Shown: one piece after another, positions 51,204-63,337 of the stretch
How the letters are laid out: each line of letters begins with the position of its first letter
Position numbering within the stretch: position 1 is the first letter of the stretch
NCBI RefSeq assembly: GCF_022698145.1
Contig: NZ_JALDAX010000015.1
Location: 186,001-250,000, forward strand
DNA: 64,000 bases
Origin: Streptomyces spinosisporus
GTDB lineage: Bacteria; Actinomycetota; Actinomycetes; Streptomycetales; Streptomycetaceae
Direction: 5' to 3'
Notes under the pieces: model-generated
Databases searched by the model: none
What the model saw: the letters and a program-made list of their open reading frames with translations, nothing else
Told to the model about the DNA's origin: nothing
Program-made: the position numbers and the translations under genes

Positions 51204-51637
51204 CCGCACCGAAGGCGACCGGCCACACAGAGACCAACAAGTCCGGAGAGCTCAACTGGCTGCTGGACGACCTCGTGGACCGCGTCGCGAGCATCCGCAA
51301 AGCAGTCGTGCTCTCCGGCGACGGTCTGGCGACCGGTGCGTCCAAGGACCTGACCCGGGAGGACAGCGAGCATCTCGCCGCCGTGGCGTCCGGCTTCCAC
51401 AGCCTCGCCAAGGGCGTGGGCCGCCACTTCGAGGCGGGCAACGTCCGGCAGACCGTGGTCGAGCTGGACGACGCCTTCCTGTTCGTGACGGCCGCCGGCG
51501 ACGGCAGCTGCCTGGCCGTCCTCTCGGACGCCGACTCGGACGTCGGTCAGGTGGCGTACGAAATGACGCTCCTGGTCAAGCGGGTCGGCGTACATCTGGG
51601 CGCGGCTCCGCGCACCGATCTGCCCGCAGGCGGGTAG
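51200..51637 (+). CDS. cvnB: Conservon roadblock/LC7 protein CvnB
   Basis: 145-aa roadblock/LC7-domain protein (LNWLLDDLVDRVASIRKAVVLSGDGLATGASKDL; HLAAVASGFHSLAKGVG). These small proteins act as GTPase-activating/interacting subunits (MglB-like) for the Ras-like CvnD. The ATG at 51200 overlaps the cvnA stop by 4 bp, so the two are translationally coupled. Normal length. Confidence 0.95.
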   Translation: MTAPKATGHTETNKSGELNWLLDDLVDRVASIRKAVVLSGDGLATGASKDLTREDSEHLAAVASGFHSLAKGVGRHFEAGNVRQTVVELDDAFLFVTAAGDGSCLAVLSDADSDVGQVAYEMTLLVKRVGVHLGAAPRTDLPAGG

Positions 51638-51646
51638 TGGGATGTC

Positions 51647-52042
51647 ATGAGCTCTGACGGTCAGGGAAGAAGCCACTGGTTCGACGACGAGGCCGGACCT
51701 GTCGTGCGGCCGTACGCGATGACGCGCGGCCGGACCACCAGCGTGGGCCAGCACCGCCTCGACCTGATCGCGGTGGTCGTCGCCGAGCCGGAAGCGGGCG
51801 ATCCGGAGACCGACGCGACACTGTCCCCCGAGCACGTGGACATCGTCGGTCTGTGCCGTGACACCCCCCAGTCGCTCGCCGAACTCGCCGCCGAACTCGA
51901 TCTGCCCGTCGGAGTGGTGCGGGTCCTCATCGGGGACCTGGTCGCCCGGGAATTCGTCCATGTGACGCGGCCCGTACCACCTGCCGAACTGCCGGACGAG
52001 AGTATTCTGCGCGACGTGATCAACGGCCTCCGGGCACTGTGA
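51647..52042 (+). CDS. cvnC: Conservon DUF742 protein CvnC
   Basis: 131-aa DUF742 protein, with VRPYAMTRGRTT at the start and a winged-helix-like second half (LCRDTPQSLAELAAELDLPVGVVRVLIGDLVAREFVHVTRP). In conservons it joins the CvnA/B/D complex at the membrane. It starts 10 bp after cvnB. Ordinarily the GTPase gene follows at once; here a 3.6-kb gene intervenes. Confidence 0.95.
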   Translation: MSSDGQGRSHWFDDEAGPVVRPYAMTRGRTTSVGQHRLDLIAVVVAEPEAGDPETDATLSPEHVDIVGLCRDTPQSLAELAAELDLPVGVVRVLIGDLVAREFVHVTRPVPPAELPDESILRDVINGLRAL

Positions 52043-52066
52043 GCAGTGCGGAAGCGGGGTACTGAG

Positions 52067-55676
<3,610 letters not shown>

Positions 55677-55696
<20 letters not shown>

Positions 55697-56282
55697 GCGC
55701 GGGAAGCCTCCGGTCGAGCCCGTCACGCTCAAGATCCTGGTGGCCGGCGGCTTCGGCGTGGGCAAGACCACCCTCGTCGGCGCGGTCAGCGAGATCAGGC
55801 CGCTGCGCACCGAGGAACTGCTCACCGAAGCCGGGCGCCCCATCGACGACACGAGCGGTGTGGAGGGCAAGCACACCACCACGGTGGCCATGGACTTCGG
55901 CCGCATCACCCTGCGCGAGGACCTGGTCCTGTATCTGTTCGGCACGCCGGGCCAGGAACGGTTCTGGTTCATGTGGGACGAGCTCTCCGAGGGCGCCCTC
56001 GGCGCCGTCGTGCTCGCCGACACCCGCCGCCTGGAGGACTGCTTCGCCGCCGTCGACTACTTCGAGCGGCGCTCCATACCGTTCCTCGTCGGTGTCAACT
56101 GCTTCGAAGGGGCGGCCCGTTACCCCGAGAGCGAGGTCCGTCAGGCCCTCGACCTGGACGAGGACGTACCGCTGCTGCTGTGCGACGCCCGGGACCGGGA
56201 ATCCGTCAAGGAGGTCCTCATCGGCGTGGTCGAGCACGCGATGACGCACGCGGCCGACCGCCGCCAGAGCGTCACCACCTGA
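55677..56282 (+). CDS. cvnD: Conservon Ras-like GTPase CvnD
   Basis: 201-aa GTPase. P-loop AGGFGVGKTTLVGA (about residues 24-37), switch-II YLFGTPGQERFWFMW, and a C-terminal helical extension. The expected NKxD specificity motif is replaced by VNCFEG, a known feature of this MglA-like family. It acts as the output switch of the CvnA-B-C-D membrane complex. ATG 55677 overlaps the end of the oxoprolinase gene by 20 bp, so the two are coupled. AGGAGAAGAG is the ribosome site. Confidence 0.95.
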
Positions 56283-56293
56283 CCGGCGCGTAC

Positions 56294-56325
56294 GGCCCGT
56301 ACCCCCGCCGACCGGGGTACGGGCC
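56294..56325. terminator. Strong bidirectional terminator between cvnD and glpK
   Basis: GGCCCGTACCCC (56294-56305) is perfectly complementary to GGGGTACGGGCC (56314-56325), with an 8-nt loop. It lies between convergent genes, 12 bp after the cvnD stop. Confidence 0.9.
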
Positions 56326-56349
56326 GCGTCCTGCGGCACGCGCGCGTGC

Positions 56350-57861
56350 CTAGTTCTCGCCGTCCTCCGCCCAGCCGAAGCTCTTCTCCACGGCCTTGCG
56401 CCAGTTGTGGTACTCCCGGTCGCGCACGGAGCCTTCCATGGCGGGCGTCCACTCGACGTCCTTCTGCCAGTGGGACTTCAACTCGTCCAGGTCGTTCCAC
56501 ACGCCTGTGGCGAGCCCTGCCGCGTAGGCGGCGCCCAGACAGGTGGTCTCCGAGACCTTCGGGCGGACCACGGGAACGTCGAGCACGTCCGCCTGGTGCT
56601 GCATGAGCAGATTGTTCTTGGTCATGCCGCCGTCCACCTTCAGGGTGGTGATGTGCACCCCGGAGTCCTGGAACATCGCGTCCACGACTTCACGCGTCTG
56701 CCAGCTCGTCGCCTCCAGCACGGCCCGGGCCAGGTGCGCCTTGGTGACGTAGCGCGTCAGACCGGTGACGACACCGCGCGCGTCGGAGCGCCAGTACGGC
56801 GCGAACAGACCCGAGAAGGCCGGCACGATGTACGCCCCGCCGTTGTCGTCGACGCTCGCCGCCAGGGGCTCGATCTCGTCCGCGGTGCGGATGATGCCGA
56901 GTTGGTCGCGGAACCATTGCACGAGCGCGCCCGTTATGGCTATCGAACCCTCCAGGCAGTAGACCGGCGCCTCACTCCCGATCTTGTAACCCATCGTCGT
57001 GAGCAGTCCGCTCTTCGACGGCACGGGCCGGTTGCCCGTGTTGAGCAGCAGGAAGGAGCCCGTTCCGTACGTGTTCTTCGCCGTGCCCACGTCGTAGCAG
57101 GCCTGTCCGAACACCGCCGCCTGCTGATCGCCGAGCGCCGACGCGACGGGCACTCCGGCCAGTTGGCCGACCGCGGTGCCGTAGACCTCGGCCGACGACT
57201 TGATCTCGGGGAGGACGGCTTCGGGGACGTTCATCGCGGAGAGGATGGACTGGTCCCACTGCAGGGTCTCCAGGTTCATCAGCATGGTGCGCCCGGCGTT
57301 GGTCACGTCGGTGACGTGCTGACCTCCGTCGGTGCCGCCCGTCAGGTTCCAGATGAGCCAGGAGTCGATGGTGCCGAAGGCGATCTCGCCGTTCTCGGCG
57401 CGGGCGCGCAGGCCGGGCACGTTGTCGAGCAGCCAGGCGGCCTTCGGACCGGAGAAGTAGGTGGCCAGCGGCAGCCCGGTCTGCTCACGGAACCGGTCCT
57501 GTCCGTCCGATCCGCCGAGTTGCCTGGTCAGCGCCGCGGTGCGGGTGTCCTGCCAGACGATCGCGTTGTGCACGGGTTTGCCCGTCGCGCGGTCCCACAG
57601 GACGGTGGTCTCGCGCTGGTTGGTGATGCCGAGCGCGCTGAGCTGGTCGGCACGCAGGCCGGCCTTGGCGATCGCTCCGGCGACCACTGCCTGCACCTTG
57701 GACCAGATCTCGGTCGCGTCGTGCTCCACCCAGCCGGGCTTGGGGAAGATCTGGCGGTGCTCGCGCTGGTCGACGGCGACGATCGCGCCGTCCTGGTTGA
57801 AGATGATGCAGCGGCTGGAGGTGGTGCCCTGGTCGATCGCGGCGACGAACTTGTCCGTCAT
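56350..57861 (-). CDS. glpK: Glycerol kinase
   Basis: 503-aa FGGY-family kinase of canonical length. N-terminal AIDQGTTSSRCIIFN (phosphate-1), HRQIFPKPGWVEHDATEIW, NQRETTVLWDRATGKPVHNAIVWQDTR (glycerol site), FGTIDSWLIWNLTGG, and C-terminal DGGMTKNNLLMQ. It makes sn-glycerol 3-phosphate in the cytosol. Start ATG 57861 has GAAGGGG upstream. Neither glpF nor glpD is adjacent, unlike the classic gyl operon, so this may be a second, stand-alone glycerol kinase. A nearby GDPD gene makes glycerol 3-phosphate by another route. Confidence 0.97.
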   Translation of the reverse strand: MTDKFVAAIDQGTTSSRCIIFNQDGAIVAVDQREHRQIFPKPGWVEHDATEIWSKVQAVVAGAIAKAGLRADQLSALGITNQRETTVLWDRATGKPVHNAIVWQDTRTAALTRQLGGSDGQDRFREQTGLPLATYFSGPKAAWLLDNVPGLRARAENGEIAFGTIDSWLIWNLTGGTDGGQHVTDVTNAGRTMLMNLETLQWDQSILSAMNVPEAVLPEIKSSAEVYGTAVGQLAGVPVASALGDQQAAVFGQACYDVGTAKNTYGTGSFLLLNTGNRPVPSKSGLLTTMGYKIGSEAPVYCLEGSIAITGALVQWFRDQLGIIRTADEIEPLAASVDDNGGAYIVPAFSGLFAPYWRSDARGVVTGLTRYVTKAHLARAVLEATSWQTREVVDAMFQDSGVHITTLKVDGGMTKNNLLMQHQADVLDVPVVRPKVSETTCLGAAYAAGLATGVWNDLDELKSHWQKDVEWTPAMEGSVRDREYHNWRKAVEKSFGWAEDGEN

Positions 57862-58334
57862 GACGTCCCCTTCGTCGTTCCTTCAGAAGGCTGCTGTGGA
57901 TCAGAAGGCTGCTGTGCGGAGCGACGGAGCGATGACGACGCAGCCGCGCCCGTCGCCGTGAAGGTGTCCGTTGCTCATGGCGGCTCCTAGGCCCTGTTCC
58001 GGGGTGATCCGCCCCGGTCCTCCGTGCAGGGTGCGTTTCCCATGGCGACTTCAGCCGAGGGCAGGGAAGCTCCCGCGCCCCGCCCGGCATCCGTGACGAG
58101 CGTGCCGTCGCAGCAGCCCCATCACCCGTGGGGGCCGGTCCTGTTGTCCGGACGGGGTCCACGCGACACGTGCCTGGATAGACCGTGTATGTACGGCGAT
58201 GTCGACTGACACCGGAAGTTTTCACCGGCACCCACAGAGCGTCAAGGTCGCTGACGGCAACGGTGACAGCCGTCCATGCGTCCATGCGTCCGTGGGTCCG
58301 TGCGAGGAAGGGGCGGCTCGGTCTGTTGTGCCGA
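57862..58334. other. 473-bp gap upstream of glpK
   Basis: Leader and promoter region of glpK, plus the 3' flank of the EAL/GGDEF gene. It includes a direct repeat (57883-57898 and 57901-57916), listed separately. A TTGACG on the minus strand (58247-58242) has no good -10. No coding sequence recognised. Confidence 0.45.
57883..57916. repeat. 16-bp direct repeat in glpK leader
   Basis: TCAGAAGGCTGCTGTG at 57883-57898 is repeated exactly at 57901-57916 (18-bp period). It is 22-55 bp upstream of the glpK ATG, in the transcribed leader. Either a recent duplication or a paired binding site. Confidence 0.7.
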
Positions 58335-59987
58335 TCAGCCTAGGCCCGGTTCCGCCACCGCGCACCCCGCCTGGGCGGGCGTGGACCGCTTGCCGCGCCG
58401 GACCTCGTGGCCCGGCAGGCCCGCCCGGCCCACCACCCAGCTCGCCCCGGCCAGGGATTTCGCGGCCTTCTTCAGCGGCGCCAGGCACGCGGCGGCCTGC
58501 CGGTGGTCGGTGACGCTGCCCGGCGGGCACAGGACGGTGGCCAGGGACAGCGTGACGGGGCGTCCACCGGCCGACCACGGCGCGTCCAGCATGGAGTCGG
58601 CGAGCGGACCCAGTCGCTCCGGCTCGGCGAGCACCAGGAAGTCGTCCCCGCCGATATGGCCCACGCGCGTACTGCCGGACGCCGCGTGCTGCAGCGCCAG
58701 CCCCACCGAGCGGATCAGCTCGTCGCCCGCCGCGAATCCCGCTCCGTCGTTGACCTGCTTGAAATGGTCCACGTCCAGCCAGCTCAGGGCGAACGTCCGA
58801 CCGTCCGCGATACGGCGGTCCACCTCGCCGGTGATCGCGTCGGAGCCCGGCAGCCGCGTCAGCGGATTGAGCCCGGCCGCCTCCTCGACGCGGCTCTCGG
58901 CCAGCGCCCGCACGAGGTCGGCGAGCCGTACGACGCCCACGCACCGACCGTGCGGATCCACCACCGCCACATCGTCCGACGTGCGGCTGCGGCCGCCGAC
59001 GGCCACCACGTCCAGGACCTCCCAGGCCGTGGCGTCGACGCCCACCGTCCGCGGCGGGTCGCCGAGCTTGGCCGCGGGCCGGTCGGCGTACAGCGCATGG
59101 CCGTAGCGCCCCGACAGCGACAGCAGAAAGCGCGAACGATGGACCGACCGGACCGGGCGGCCGTGCTGGTCCACGAGCAGCACCCCGGACACGTCCGGCG
59201 AGCCGGTCAGCAGCGCCCGCACCTGCCCGGCCGACGCGGTGGCGGGCAGCAGCGCGGCGGGCCGTACGAACTCCCGTACCGACGGCCCCGACCGGGGCAG
59301 GGCCATGAGGCCGGGGGAGCGGGGCGGAACGTACACATCTGCGGCCGGCAGCCGGGACGGCGGTGCGAACAGCTCGCCCTGCGCCAGCTGGGCGCCGGCC
59401 GAGATCGCCGCCGCGCACTGCGACTCCGTCTCCACGCCCTCGACGGACAGCAGCGCGCCCAGTTCCTCGCACAGCGTCCGCATGGCCTTCACCGCGGCAG
59501 GCCGGCTCAGCAATGACGCGTCGAGCTTCACCAGGTCGGGCCCCATGTCGATGAGCAGCCGCAACGGAAGGTCCCCGTCCCCGACACCGTCCGCGCTGAT
59601 CCGGAAGCCCTGGGCCCGCAGCCCGCCCACCGCCTCCAGCAGCGCCTGCTGCGGGACGTGGGTGTACGGCGGTGCGATGTCGAGCGTCACCTCCCACGGC
59701 AGCCGTCCGGCCTCGCGCACGGCGTCGTGCAGCGCAGTGAGACCACCGAGGTCGGCGAGGGTGCCCGCGAACACATTGATGTGCAGCGGCAGCAGGGTCT
59801 CCCTGTGCGCCGCTGTACGGAGCGCCAACACCGCAAGGCGGCCGTCGAGTTCGGGGTCGCGCCGGGCCTCGGCCAGAACGTCGCCGGTCTCCGGGCGGGC
59901 CAGTATCTCCAGTCCCGCGACCGTTCCGGTGGCCAGGTTGACCACCGGTTGGAAGGCGAAGCGGAGAGTATCCGTCCAGGAGCGCAC
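58335..59987 (-). CDS. EAL-CBS-GGDEF cyclic-di-GMP protein with degenerate EAL
   Basis: 550-aa cytosolic protein. EAL-type domain at residues about 1-220 (FQPVVNLATGTVAGLEILARP; HINVFAGTL; VKLDASLL; SVEGVET). The DDFG motif is changed (ISADGVGDGD, second Asp lost) and the LEITE Glu is Asp (LDIAPP), so phosphodiesterase activity is doubtful. A CBS pair lies at about 255-370. A GGDEF domain follows (LSWLDVDHFKQVND; HIGGDDFLVLAEP), with an intact GGDDF active-site loop but no RxxD inhibitory site. Predicted diguanylate cyclase with regulatory EAL and CBS domains. Start GTG 59987 is tentative. Confidence 0.85.
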   Translation of the reverse strand: MRSWTDTLRFAFQPVVNLATGTVAGLEILARPETGDVLAEARRDPELDGRLAVLALRTAAHRETLLPLHINVFAGTLADLGGLTALHDAVREAGRLPWEVTLDIAPPYTHVPQQALLEAVGGLRAQGFRISADGVGDGDLPLRLLIDMGPDLVKLDASLLSRPAAVKAMRTLCEELGALLSVEGVETESQCAAAISAGAQLAQGELFAPPSRLPAADVYVPPRSPGLMALPRSGPSVREFVRPAALLPATASAGQVRALLTGSPDVSGVLLVDQHGRPVRSVHRSRFLLSLSGRYGHALYADRPAAKLGDPPRTVGVDATAWEVLDVVAVGGRSRTSDDVAVVDPHGRCVGVVRLADLVRALAESRVEEAAGLNPLTRLPGSDAITGEVDRRIADGRTFALSWLDVDHFKQVNDGAGFAAGDELIRSVGLALQHAASGSTRVGHIGGDDFLVLAEPERLGPLADSMLDAPWSAGGRPVTLSLATVLCPPGSVTDHRQAAACLAPLKKAAKSLAGASWVVGRAGLPGHEVRRGKRSTPAQAGCAVAEPGLG

Positions 59988-60133
59988 GGGAGCATGATGG
60001 CCCCGTCGGCGAGCGCCCAGGCCCAGTTCATGAGACGTTCACGCAGGATTCCGGGTCGGTCACACAGCGTACGAGACAGGGGTTCGTGCTGGTGTTGCGG
60101 CCGCACATTCCCGGCCGTGCCGCAAGGCGCCGC

Positions 60134-61324
60134 TCAGCGCACCGCGACCACGGCCGAACCGTGCCCGAACAACCCCTGGTTCGCCGTGATCCCCGCGCGC
60201 GCACCCGCGACCTGCCGCTCGCCCGCCTGCTGTCTCAACTGCCAGGTCAGCTCGCAGATCTGGGCGATCGCCTGCGCCGGAACCGCTTCGCCGAAGGAGG
60301 CGAGACCACCGCTCGCGTTCACCGGTATTCGCCCGCCCAGGGTCGTGGCGCCTTCCCGCAGCAGCTTTGCAGCTTCTCCCTCCTCGCACAGTCCCAGGTC
60401 CTCGTACCACTGCAGTTCGAGGGCGGTGGACAGGTCGTAGGCCTCCGCGAGGGACAGGTCCTCCGGTCCGAGGTCCGCCTCCTCGTATGCCGCTTTCGCG
60501 ATCGAGGCGCGGAAGGTGTCGGGGTGCGGTTCCACCGCCACCGCCGAGTCGGTCGCGATGTCCGGCAGGTCGAGGACCGTGTTGGGGTACCGCGGGGTCA
60601 CCGTCGACACCGCACGGATCCGCACCGGCCGGTCCACGCCCCGGTGACGCGCGAACTCCACGCTGGACAGCACCAGCGCCGCACCTCCGTCGGACGTCGC
60701 GCAGATGTCGAGCAGCCGCAGCGGCTCGGCGACCACGGCGGAAGCGGCGACCTCCTCGGCGGTGACCCGCTTGCGGTAGCGGGCGTACGGATTGAGCGCG
60801 CCCATGGCGGAGTTCTTCACCTTGACCTGCGCGAAGTCCTCCACGGTGTCGCCGTGCACGGCCATGCGGCGGCGTGCGTACAGGCCGAAGTACGTGGGGT
60901 TGGTCGCCCCCAGGACCCGGAAGCGCAGCCAGTCCGGATCGTCGGGCCGGTCTCCTCCCGCCGGCCGGAAGAAGCCCTTGGGAGCCGCGTCGGCGCCCAC
61001 GACCAGGACCACGTCCGCGAGGCCCGAGAGGATCTGCGCCCGGGCGGCGTCGACGGCCTGCGCGCCGGACGCGCAGGCTGCGTACACACTGGCGACCCGC
61101 GCTCCCTGCCAGCCCAGCGCCTTCGCGAAGGTCGCACCGGCGACGTATCCCGGATAGCCGCCGCGCACGGTGTCGGCCCCGACGACCGAGCCGACGTCAC
61201 GCCATTCCAGCCCGGCGTCGGCGAGCGCAGCACGCGCCGCCGCAGCCCCGTACTCCACGAAGCTGCGCCCCCACTTGCCCCAGGGGTGCATGCCCGCACC
61301 GAGCACCGCCACCTCACCCGTCAT
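60134..61324 (-). CDS. Thiolase-family protein (lipid-transfer/SCP-x-type)
   Basis: 396-aa thiolase fold. Nucleophile motif YAACASGAQA, DICATSDGGAALVL, and the C-terminal NASGGLASFGEAVPAQAIAQICELTWQLRQQAG, then NQGLFGHGS. The active-site set resembles the SCP-2-thiolase/acetyl-CoA acetyltransferase group, which works with a DUF35 partner in steroid or other side-chain degradation (for example Ltp-type aldolases). The ATG at 61324 overlaps the partner's stop (ATGA) and has GGGGGTGGAGG upstream. Substrate unknown. Confidence 0.88.
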   Translation of the reverse strand: MTGEVAVLGAGMHPWGKWGRSFVEYGAAAARAALADAGLEWRDVGSVVGADTVRGGYPGYVAGATFAKALGWQGARVASVYAACASGAQAVDAARAQILSGLADVVLVVGADAAPKGFFRPAGGDRPDDPDWLRFRVLGATNPTYFGLYARRRMAVHGDTVEDFAQVKVKNSAMGALNPYARYRKRVTAEEVAASAVVAEPLRLLDICATSDGGAALVLSSVEFARHRGVDRPVRIRAVSTVTPRYPNTVLDLPDIATDSAVAVEPHPDTFRASIAKAAYEEADLGPEDLSLAEAYDLSTALELQWYEDLGLCEEGEAAKLLREGATTLGGRIPVNASGGLASFGEAVPAQAIAQICELTWQLRQQAGERQVAGARAGITANQGLFGHGSAVVAVR

Positions 61325-61767
61325 GCCTCCACCCCCGTCGGCCGCCATTTCCAGGTCGTCCAGACCGTCTCCGTGTCCTCGTGCAGCGCTCCGGGGACGA
61401 CCTCCACCTCCATTCCCACAGAGAGGTCGGCGACCAATACCCCGGGAGCCGCCTGCCCCAGGACCACGATCCGTTCGGCCTCCAGCTCTACCGCGATCAA
61501 CGTGTACGGCTCCCACGGAAGTTCCGGATTGCTCACATAGGGTGACGGCGGTCGATACCGGCTGTCCGTGTACGACCAGATGCGCCCACGCCGCGAGAGG
61601 GGTATCTCCTCCAGATCCCCGCCCGGACACCGGGGGTTGCGGCAGTGCGCGTCCTCGCGGGGGAAGAAGACCGAGGCGCACGCCGCACAGCGCGTGCCGA
61701 GAAGTCTGAAGTCGTCACCCTGACCGGCGAACCACCCTTCGACCACGGGCGTGTGTGTACGCGACAA
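61321..61767 (-). CDS. OB-fold DUF35 zinc-ribbon partner of thiolase
   Basis: 148-aa acyl-CoA-associated protein. A rubredoxin-like zinc ribbon (CAACASVFFP...HCRNPRCPG) is followed by an OB fold (GRIWSYTDSRYRPPSPYVSNPELPW; AVELEAERIVVLGQAA; VGMEVEVV). DUF35 proteins form complexes with thiolase-like enzymes, supporting the neighbour pairing. The start is TTG 61767, immediately after GGAGGGG, or the GTG a few codons upstream. Its stop overlaps the thiolase ATG. Confidence 0.85.
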   Translation of the reverse strand: MSRTHTPVVEGWFAGQGDDFRLLGTRCAACASVFFPREDAHCRNPRCPGGDLEEIPLSRRGRIWSYTDSRYRPPSPYVSNPELPWEPYTLIAVELEAERIVVLGQAAPGVLVADLSVGMEVEVVPGALHEDTETVWTTWKWRPTGVEA

Positions 61768-61942
61768 AGCCCCTCCTCGCACCGGGATCTGACGGGACGT
61801 CAGAAGTGTGTCACGGGCTTGTGGAAATGGGCAGGGCGTCCGGTCGAACCGAACGGGCCCGTGCTGCGTCGTCGTAACGGAAGGGACGGCCGGGTCCCAC
61901 GGGGGTGGATCCGGCCGTCCCGACCTGATAGATGCAGGAGAC

Positions 61943-62752
61943 ATGACACGTCTCTCCAGCGCAGTACGCGGTCTCATCACCGCACTCGCCGCCCTGCTGG
62001 CCGTGACGGCGGCCTCCGCACCGGCCCGGGCGAAGACGGAGCCCAAGGCACCGAAGGACTTCGTGGCCCTCCGGTCCGTGGACCCGACGATCATCCAGGA
62101 GATGCGCTACTTCACCCCGCACAACTTCGTCGGTGAGCGCATCGACGGCTACCAGCAGCCGATCTGCATCCTCACCCGACCGGCCGCCGAAGCCCTCCAC
62201 AAGGCGCAGACGAGGCTGCTGCGCAGGGGATACACCCTCAAGGTGTACGACTGCTACCGCCCGCAGCGCGCCGTGAACCACTTCGTCCGCTGGGCCGAGG
62301 ACCTCGACGACCAGGCGATGAAGGGCGAGTTCTACCCGAACGTCGACAAGACCCGGCTGTTCGAGGACGGCTACATCGCGGAGAAATCCGGCCACAGCCG
62401 CGGCTCCACCATGGACCTCACCATCGTGAAACTCCCCGCGAAGCCGACGAGGCCGTACCACCCCGGCGAGCCCCTGGTGCCCTGCTTCGCGCCCAAGGAC
62501 GAGCGCTTTCCCGACAACTCCGTCGACATGGGCACCGGATTCGACTGCTTCGACACCCTCGCCCACACCCTCGACCCCCGTGTCCAGGGCCAACAGCGCG
62601 CCAACAGACTGCTCCTCAAGAGCACCCTGGAAGGCCTCGGCTTCGTGAATCTCGCCGAGGAGTGGTGGCACTACACGTTCCAGCCGGAGCCCTACCCGGA
62701 CACCTATTTCGACTTCCCCGTGTCCTGGAAGTCCCTTACCGGCCGCCACTGA
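61943..62752 (+). CDS. Secreted VanX-type D-Ala-D-Ala dipeptidase
   Basis: 269-aa secreted M15D metallopeptidase. Signal peptide (residues 1 to about 30, ending SAPARA). The active site has SGHSRGSTMDLTI (Zn His and Asp) and EEWWHY (catalytic Glu and Zn His). VYDCYRPQRAVNHFVRW is the substrate-side motif of the D-alanyl-D-alanine dipeptidase family. Because it is exported, it may act on cell-wall fragments or D,D-dipeptides outside the membrane rather than give vancomycin resistance; no van genes are adjacent. ATG 61943 has AGGAG. Confidence 0.9.
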   Translation: MTRLSSAVRGLITALAALLAVTAASAPARAKTEPKAPKDFVALRSVDPTIIQEMRYFTPHNFVGERIDGYQQPICILTRPAAEALHKAQTRLLRRGYTLKVYDCYRPQRAVNHFVRWAEDLDDQAMKGEFYPNVDKTRLFEDGYIAEKSGHSRGSTMDLTIVKLPAKPTRPYHPGEPLVPCFAPKDERFPDNSVDMGTGFDCFDTLAHTLDPRVQGQQRANRLLLKSTLEGLGFVNLAEEWWHYTFQPEPYPDTYFDFPVSWKSLTGRH

Positions 62753-62799
62753 GGCGCCTGCTAAAGACGCCCTCCCCGTGATCGGATACATTCCGCTTC

Positions 62800-63336
62800 G
62801 TGTCCGAAACTCAAGCCTCCACTCCCAATTCTGCGCCGAACTCGCATTGTTCGAGCTGCGGAGCGCCCTACGGAGAGGGCGTCACCGGCTGGCCCCGCAC
62901 CTGCCCGGTCTGCCACGCCGTGGCCTACCGCAATCCGCTGCCGGTGGCGATCGCGCTCCAGCCCGTGTACGACACGAAGGGCACCGCCCTCGTCGTCATC
63001 ACCCGAACCATCGCCCCCGCGCGCGGGGGCATAGCCCTGCCCGGCGGCTACATCGACGACCGGGAGGAATGGCGCCAGGCCGTCGTCCGGGAGCTCAAGG
63101 AAGAGACCGGCATCGACGCGGCCGGCCGCGACGTGCGGCTCGTCGATGCCATGAGCTCCCCCGACGGGCATCTGCTGCTGTTCGGTCTCCTGCCGGAGCG
63201 CCCCGCCGAGGGGCTCCCGCAGTCGTCCGCCACGGACGAGACGGAGGGCTGGCATCTGCTGCGCAGGCCGGAGGAACTCGCCTTCCCCCTGCACACGCTG
63301 GCCGTGCGGGCGTGGTTCGAGGGCCGGTACATCTGA
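62800..63336 (+). CDS. NUDIX hydrolase with N-terminal zinc ribbon
   Basis: 178-aa protein. An N-terminal zinc ribbon (HCSSCGAPYG...RTCPVCH) is followed by a NUDIX fold. The NUDIX box is GGYIDDREEWRQAVVRELKEETGI, with all catalytic Glu present. It hydrolyses a nucleoside diphosphate linked to X; NADH-pyrophosphatase-type enzymes share the zinc ribbon, but substrate is unproven. The start is GTG 62800. It ends 1 bp before the convergent GH31 stop. Confidence 0.92.
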   Translation: MSETQASTPNSAPNSHCSSCGAPYGEGVTGWPRTCPVCHAVAYRNPLPVAIALQPVYDTKGTALVVITRTIAPARGGIALPGGYIDDREEWRQAVVRELKEETGIDAAGRDVRLVDAMSSPDGHLLLFGLLPERPAEGLPQSSATDETEGWHLLRRPEELAFPLHTLAVRAWFEGRYI

Positions 63337-63337
63337 G

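Noticed and set aside
61943..62752. Vancomycin-resistance cluster suggested by a VanX-like protein
   Set aside because: No vanH, vanA or vanRS nearby, and the protein is secreted; more likely a general D,D-dipeptidase.
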